From: Hymenobacter sp. BT730
Lineage (GTDB): Bacteria; Bacteroidota; Bacteroidia; Cytophagales; Hymenobacteraceae
Assembly: GCF_030542105.1 (NCBI RefSeq)
Contig: NZ_JAUOFB010000006.1
Coordinates: 107,032-171,031 of the forward strand
Direction: 5' to 3'
Length of the DNA: 64,000 nucleotides
Shown: piece after piece, positions 61,249 to 64,000 of the stretch
Layout: each line of letters opens with the position of its first letter
Numbering within the stretch: position 1 is the stretch's first letter
Program-made: the position numbers and the translations under genes
Notes under the pieces: model-generated
Seen by the model: the letters and a program-made list of their open reading frames with translations, nothing else
Told to the model about the DNA's origin: nothing
The model's database searches: none

Positions 61249-62469
61249 ATGTATATGTTGTCGAAGTTGACTGTGCGACTGAGTTTTCTCACCACCACCG
61301 GGCTGCTCACCTTGTCGGTAGCCGCTTCGGCCCAGCAGCGTGATGACCACGCCATTACTACGGCCGTGCCCATCCTCACACTCAGTCCTGACGCCCGCTC
61401 CGCTGCTTTAGGTGAGGCTGGTGTGGCCATTTCGCCCGACGCCAACTCCATGTACTATAATGCCGGAAAGCTGGGCTTCGTGCCGTACAACACCGGCGTA
61501 TCACCTTCCTACACACCTTGGTTGCGCTCTATTACAGATGATATGGGCTTAGCTCATGCCTCTGCTTACCACCGTGTAGGCCAGCGCGCCGCTTTTGGAG
61601 CTTCGCTTACTTACTTCGATCTGGGCACCATTCAGTACCGCGACAACCTCAATAACTCCAAAGGAGATTTTAACCCTAAGGAATATGCCTTTAGCGTAGC
61701 CTATGGCCAGCGGCTGAGCGAGAACCTTGGGGTAGGTGTAGCAGCGCGCTTTATCCACTCTAACCTTACGGGCGGCGATACGGATACGAAACCCGGCAAC
61801 GCAGCTGCAGTAGACTTGGGCGTGTACTACACGAAAGATCTATCCATCGGTGTCCAGGATTATAACTTGGCTCTTGGCGCTTCTATTACCAACATCGGCA
61901 ATAAGATTTCCTACACGAACCCCGAGGAGGGCAACTTCTTGCCCACTAATCTGAAAGTAGGTACAGCTATTACCAAAGAACTGGACCCCTACAACAAGCT
62001 TACCTTTACTTTTGACGCTAATAAACTGCTGGTACCAAGTCCCTATTACATTACGGGCGATACCACGGGCAGCGGCAGACAAGCACTGGAACAGATAGAT
62101 TCTGAAAACAGAGCGCGAGCCAGCAAATCAGTGGTTAGCGCTATCCTAGGCTCCTTTGGAGATGCTCCAGGTGGCTTTAAAGAGGAAATGCAGGAAATAA
62201 ACCTGTCCGCTGGCTTAGAGTATTGGTATAAGGATTTGCTAGCCGTACGTGCAGGCTATTTCTACGAGCATCCCCAAAAAGGAGCCCGGCAGTACCTCAG
62301 CTTTGGAGCTGGATTGCGTTACCAGGTTTTCGGAGTTGACGCCGCCTACTTGGTCCCTAACGATAAGAACAATCCCCTTTCGCAAACTTTACGCCTCTCT
62401 CTGCATTTTAACTTTGGTGAAGGCGCCAACACTTCAGGCGCTACAGACTCCCCGATACCAACCAATTAG
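61249..62469 (+). CDS. porV: Type IX secretion outer-membrane shuttle protein PorV (LptO)
   Basis: A 406-residue, 14-strand FadL-like barrel protein. Start ATG 61249; the frame begins at a TTG 27 bases earlier. After the signal peptide (VRLSFLTTTGLLTLSVAASA) the mature N-terminus TAVPILTLSPDARSAALGEA followed by GVAISPDANSMYYNAGKLGF is diagnostic of PorV. PorV carries cargo from the translocon to the PorU/PorZ attachment complex and binds PorU, explaining the tight porU-porV arrangement (36 bases). The next gene begins 3 bases after its stop. Confidence 0.96.
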   Translation: MYMLSKLTVRLSFLTTTGLLTLSVAASAQQRDDHAITTAVPILTLSPDARSAALGEAGVAISPDANSMYYNAGKLGFVPYNTGVSPSYTPWLRSITDDMGLAHASAYHRVGQRAAFGASLTYFDLGTIQYRDNLNNSKGDFNPKEYAFSVAYGQRLSENLGVGVAARFIHSNLTGGDTDTKPGNAAAVDLGVYYTKDLSIGVQDYNLALGASITNIGNKISYTNPEEGNFLPTNLKVGTAITKELDPYNKLTFTFDANKLLVPSPYYITGDTTGSGRQALEQIDSENRARASKSVVSAILGSFGDAPGGFKEEMQEINLSAGLEYWYKDLLAVRAGYFYEHPQKGARQYLSFGAGLRYQVFGVDAAYLVPNDKNNPLSQTLRLSLHFNFGEGANTSGATDSPIPTN

Positions 62470-62472
62470 CCT

Positions 62473-63759
62473 ATGCTCAACCGCTTGGTTGCCCCTCCCG
62501 TTCAGCCGCTGGCCAGTGTAACGCTGCCCGCGGCTGATGTGCTTTTACTGCCTAATGGCAGCCGTCTGCACGTTCTCCATAATGCGGCTCAGCCCGTAAT
62601 ACGTCTGCAAGTAGTGTTCCGTGCCGGAAAATGGTACGAGCCCGCGCCCGGTGTTTCGCTTCTAACAGCCCGTATGCTCTTGGAAGGGACCCGCACCCGC
62701 ACGGCTCGCCAAATAGCTGATGAAGTAGCCTTCTACGGTGCCTCTCTCGAATGTGAGCAAGGTTTTGACCGGGCTACCCTAACACTGTATTGTCTTACTC
62801 GACATTTAGAGAAACTGCTGCCCTTAGTATACGATGTCCTTTCTGAGCCTACGTTCCCTGAGCCAGATCTAAGTTTACTCAAAACCCGCACTATTCAAAA
62901 TGTGCAGGTAGAGCGGCAAAAGACTAGCTATTTGGCAGCAGAACGCTTTTCTCGGAACTTATTTGGTAGTGCACATCCCTACGGTATTGTGTTCGATGAA
63001 AATAGCTTTCAAGCTATTACCCAAAGTGAAGTATTAAGCTTCCACCGACACGCCTATAATCTGGCAGGATCAGAAGTCTTTCTTTGCGGTGATGTTACCG
63101 CAAAGCATGTAGAACAGGTTCAGGCTTTAGTAGGAATAGGAAACCGGTCCTCTCAGGATCAATCTCCCCCTACTGCCTTTACGGCTCCATTAGCCACCCC
63201 AACACAAGATTACGTTACCGTGTCCGATAGTATTCAATCTTCACTTCGCATCGGGAGACTATGGCCATCCTCAAATCATCCGGACGCGCATAAGCTTCAG
63301 GTACTGGCTAAAATCTTAGGTGGCTATTTTGGATCACGGCTAATGAAAAACATTCGTGAGGACAAAGGTTTCACATATGGTATCTACGCCAGTGTAGGCC
63401 CCCGGGAGCACGCTACTAGCTTTGTCATAGGAACTGATGTAAATGCTGCCAGTACTAAAGCCACAATTACCGAAGTGCATCATGAACTTAAAAAGCTACA
63501 GCAAGAACTAGTTCCAGCAGATGAGCTGCTAACTGTCAAGAATTACATGGCAGGCAAATTTGCAAACGAACTTAGTACTGTCTTTGAGCAATGTGACAAG
63601 TATAAAAGCTTGATATTCCTCAATCTCCCTGTATCCTATTACACTGACTTTTTACAGAACGTTAGTAATATTACTACGGCTGAAATTCAAGAACTGGCCC
63701 AACAGTATCTCTCGCCAAAGGACATGATTGAAGTAGTTGCCGGGCCTGAATCCAATTAG
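62473..63759 (+). CDS. M16-family peptidase homologue lacking the zinc motif
   Basis: A 428-residue protein with the two-domain M16 layout: LPNGSRLHVLHNAAQPVIRL and VVFRAGKWYEPAPGVSLLTA at the start, FDRATLTLYCLTRHLEKLLP in between, and LAKILGGYFGSRLMKNIRED with KGFTYGIYASVGP in the second half. Where active members have HxxEH the sequence reads LLTARMLLEGT, so zinc binding and catalysis are lost; this is the non-catalytic subunit type. A catalytic partner is not in the window. No signal peptide is seen, so it is cytoplasmic or exported by another route. It starts 3 bases behind porV and so is co-transcribed with the T9SS genes. Its DNA is somewhat poorer in GC toward the end. Confidence 0.9.
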   Translation: MLNRLVAPPVQPLASVTLPAADVLLLPNGSRLHVLHNAAQPVIRLQVVFRAGKWYEPAPGVSLLTARMLLEGTRTRTARQIADEVAFYGASLECEQGFDRATLTLYCLTRHLEKLLPLVYDVLSEPTFPEPDLSLLKTRTIQNVQVERQKTSYLAAERFSRNLFGSAHPYGIVFDENSFQAITQSEVLSFHRHAYNLAGSEVFLCGDVTAKHVEQVQALVGIGNRSSQDQSPPTAFTAPLATPTQDYVTVSDSIQSSLRIGRLWPSSNHPDAHKLQVLAKILGGYFGSRLMKNIREDKGFTYGIYASVGPREHATSFVIGTDVNAASTKATITEVHHELKKLQQELVPADELLTVKNYMAGKFANELSTVFEQCDKYKSLIFLNLPVSYYTDFLQNVSNITTAEIQELAQQYLSPKDMIEVVAGPESN

Positions 63760-63760
63760 A

Positions 63761-63822
63761 ATGCATTAGACATAAAAAATCCTGCTAGTTATTTCTAGCA
63801 GGATTTTTTATGTCTAATGCAT
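63761..63822. terminator. Very long perfect terminator palindrome after the porU-porV-M16 operon
   Basis: Arms 63761-63788 and 63795-63822 are exact reverse complements over 28 bases, loop TTATTT. The inner core AATCCTGCTAG with A-run/T-run is the terminator; the outer ATGCATTAGACAT part extends the stem far beyond what is needed. It works in both directions. Confidence 0.94.
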
Positions 63823-63945
63823 GCTTATAGTTACTCGGCTGCAGTTAATAAGCCTAATTTAAAAAAGTAAAAGCGCTTCAATCATCGGATTCACTCTTCA
63901 AAGCCCTAGAATTGGCCAAGCAATTCAACTTTGTGTACAAGCAAG

Positions 63946-63980
63946 AAGGCCTCCCGCAGCACGAAGTCGCGGGAGGCCTT
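63946..63980. terminator. GC-rich hairpin near the window end
   Basis: Perfect 12-base arms AAGGCCTCCCGC (63946-63957) and 63969-63980. No strong T-run on either side; it may be the terminator of a gene beyond the right edge. No gene was seen between 63823 and 64000. Confidence 0.5.
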
Positions 63981-64000
63981 ACAAGATAGGGTTGGCGGCG

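Noticed and set aside
63823..64000. Possible gene at the right edge
   Set aside because: No open frame with protein-like features; only a GC-rich hairpin is visible.

Overview
The window looks like ordinary chromosome from a high-GC member of the Bacteroidota, most probably Cytophagales/Hymenobacteraceae (Hymenobacter-like). The evidence is: type IX secretion genes (porU, porV, porZ) and client proteins with T9SS sorting tails, Bacteroidota-style -7 boxes (TAnnTTTG) upstream of several genes, a near absence of Shine-Dalgarno sequences, a CcmB-C-D-E-F cytochrome c maturation block of Bacteroidota type, and protein sequences that read as Cytophagales throughout. No phage, IS element, CRISPR array, rRNA or tRNA gene was seen. 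The genus is inference from general resemblance.

Layout. 0-5.3 kb: 3' end of a complex I operon (nuoL, a small superinfection-immunity/SHOCT membrane protein, nuoM, nuoN), closed by a perfect 20-bp-stem terminator. 5.4-14.4 kb, minus strand: DUF937-OmpA envelope protein, PolB-like 3'-5' exonuclease, a NarL-type response regulator with a large beta-propeller sensor kinase, an AT-rich orphan gene and aspS. 14.4-24.8 kb, mostly plus strand: two small secreted proteins, a cluster of DnaA boxes in front of tadA, sodA, an ArsR regulator with an Old Yellow Enzyme, a nucleoside transporter, ndk (minus), nrnA and three consecutive FKBP-type prolyl isomerases. 24.9-29.3 kb, minus: recO, porZ, tdk, a ferredoxin. 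29.3-30.5 kb: a conserved protein of unknown function. 30.5-38.3 kb, minus: the rod-shape/cell-wall elongation set purH - mreB - mreC - mreD - mrdA(PBP2) - rodA. 38.5-43.4 kb, minus: Omp85-like protein, UbiA prenyltransferase, cold-shock protein, KdsC phosphatase, IscX, ferredoxin, DUF2520 protein. 43.5-46.2 kb: a T9SS-exported adhesin-like protein. 46.3-51.1 kb, minus: ccmB-C-D-E-F. 51.3-55.7 kb, minus: a three-part outer-membrane protein (degenerate peptidase, TolB-like propeller, Omp85 barrel) and a FAD oxidoreductase. 55.8-63.8 kb, plus: MBL hydrolase, pssA, porU, porV and a zinc-less M16 protein, closed by a very long perfect terminator palindrome.

How the genes fit together. Much of the window serves the cell envelope: T9SS sortase/shuttle/attachment genes and two or three of their likely clients, elongasome genes, KdsC for LPS Kdo, PssA for phosphatidylethanolamine, two Omp85-type barrels, and periplasmic or lipoprotein prolyl isomerases. 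The second theme is energy and redox: complex I, cytochrome c maturation, two [2Fe-2S] ferredoxins, IscX, SodA and OYE.

The points most worth a second look are the DnaA-box cluster before tadA, the immunity-domain gene inside the nuo operon, the degenerate peptidase-TolB-Omp85 fusion, the DUF937-OmpA fusion, the CxxxY form of CcmE, nested intergenic palindromes inside two operons, and an inactive-looking M16 protein directly behind porV. None of these is proven to be a new system. All searches, alignments and whole-genome calculations remain undone.
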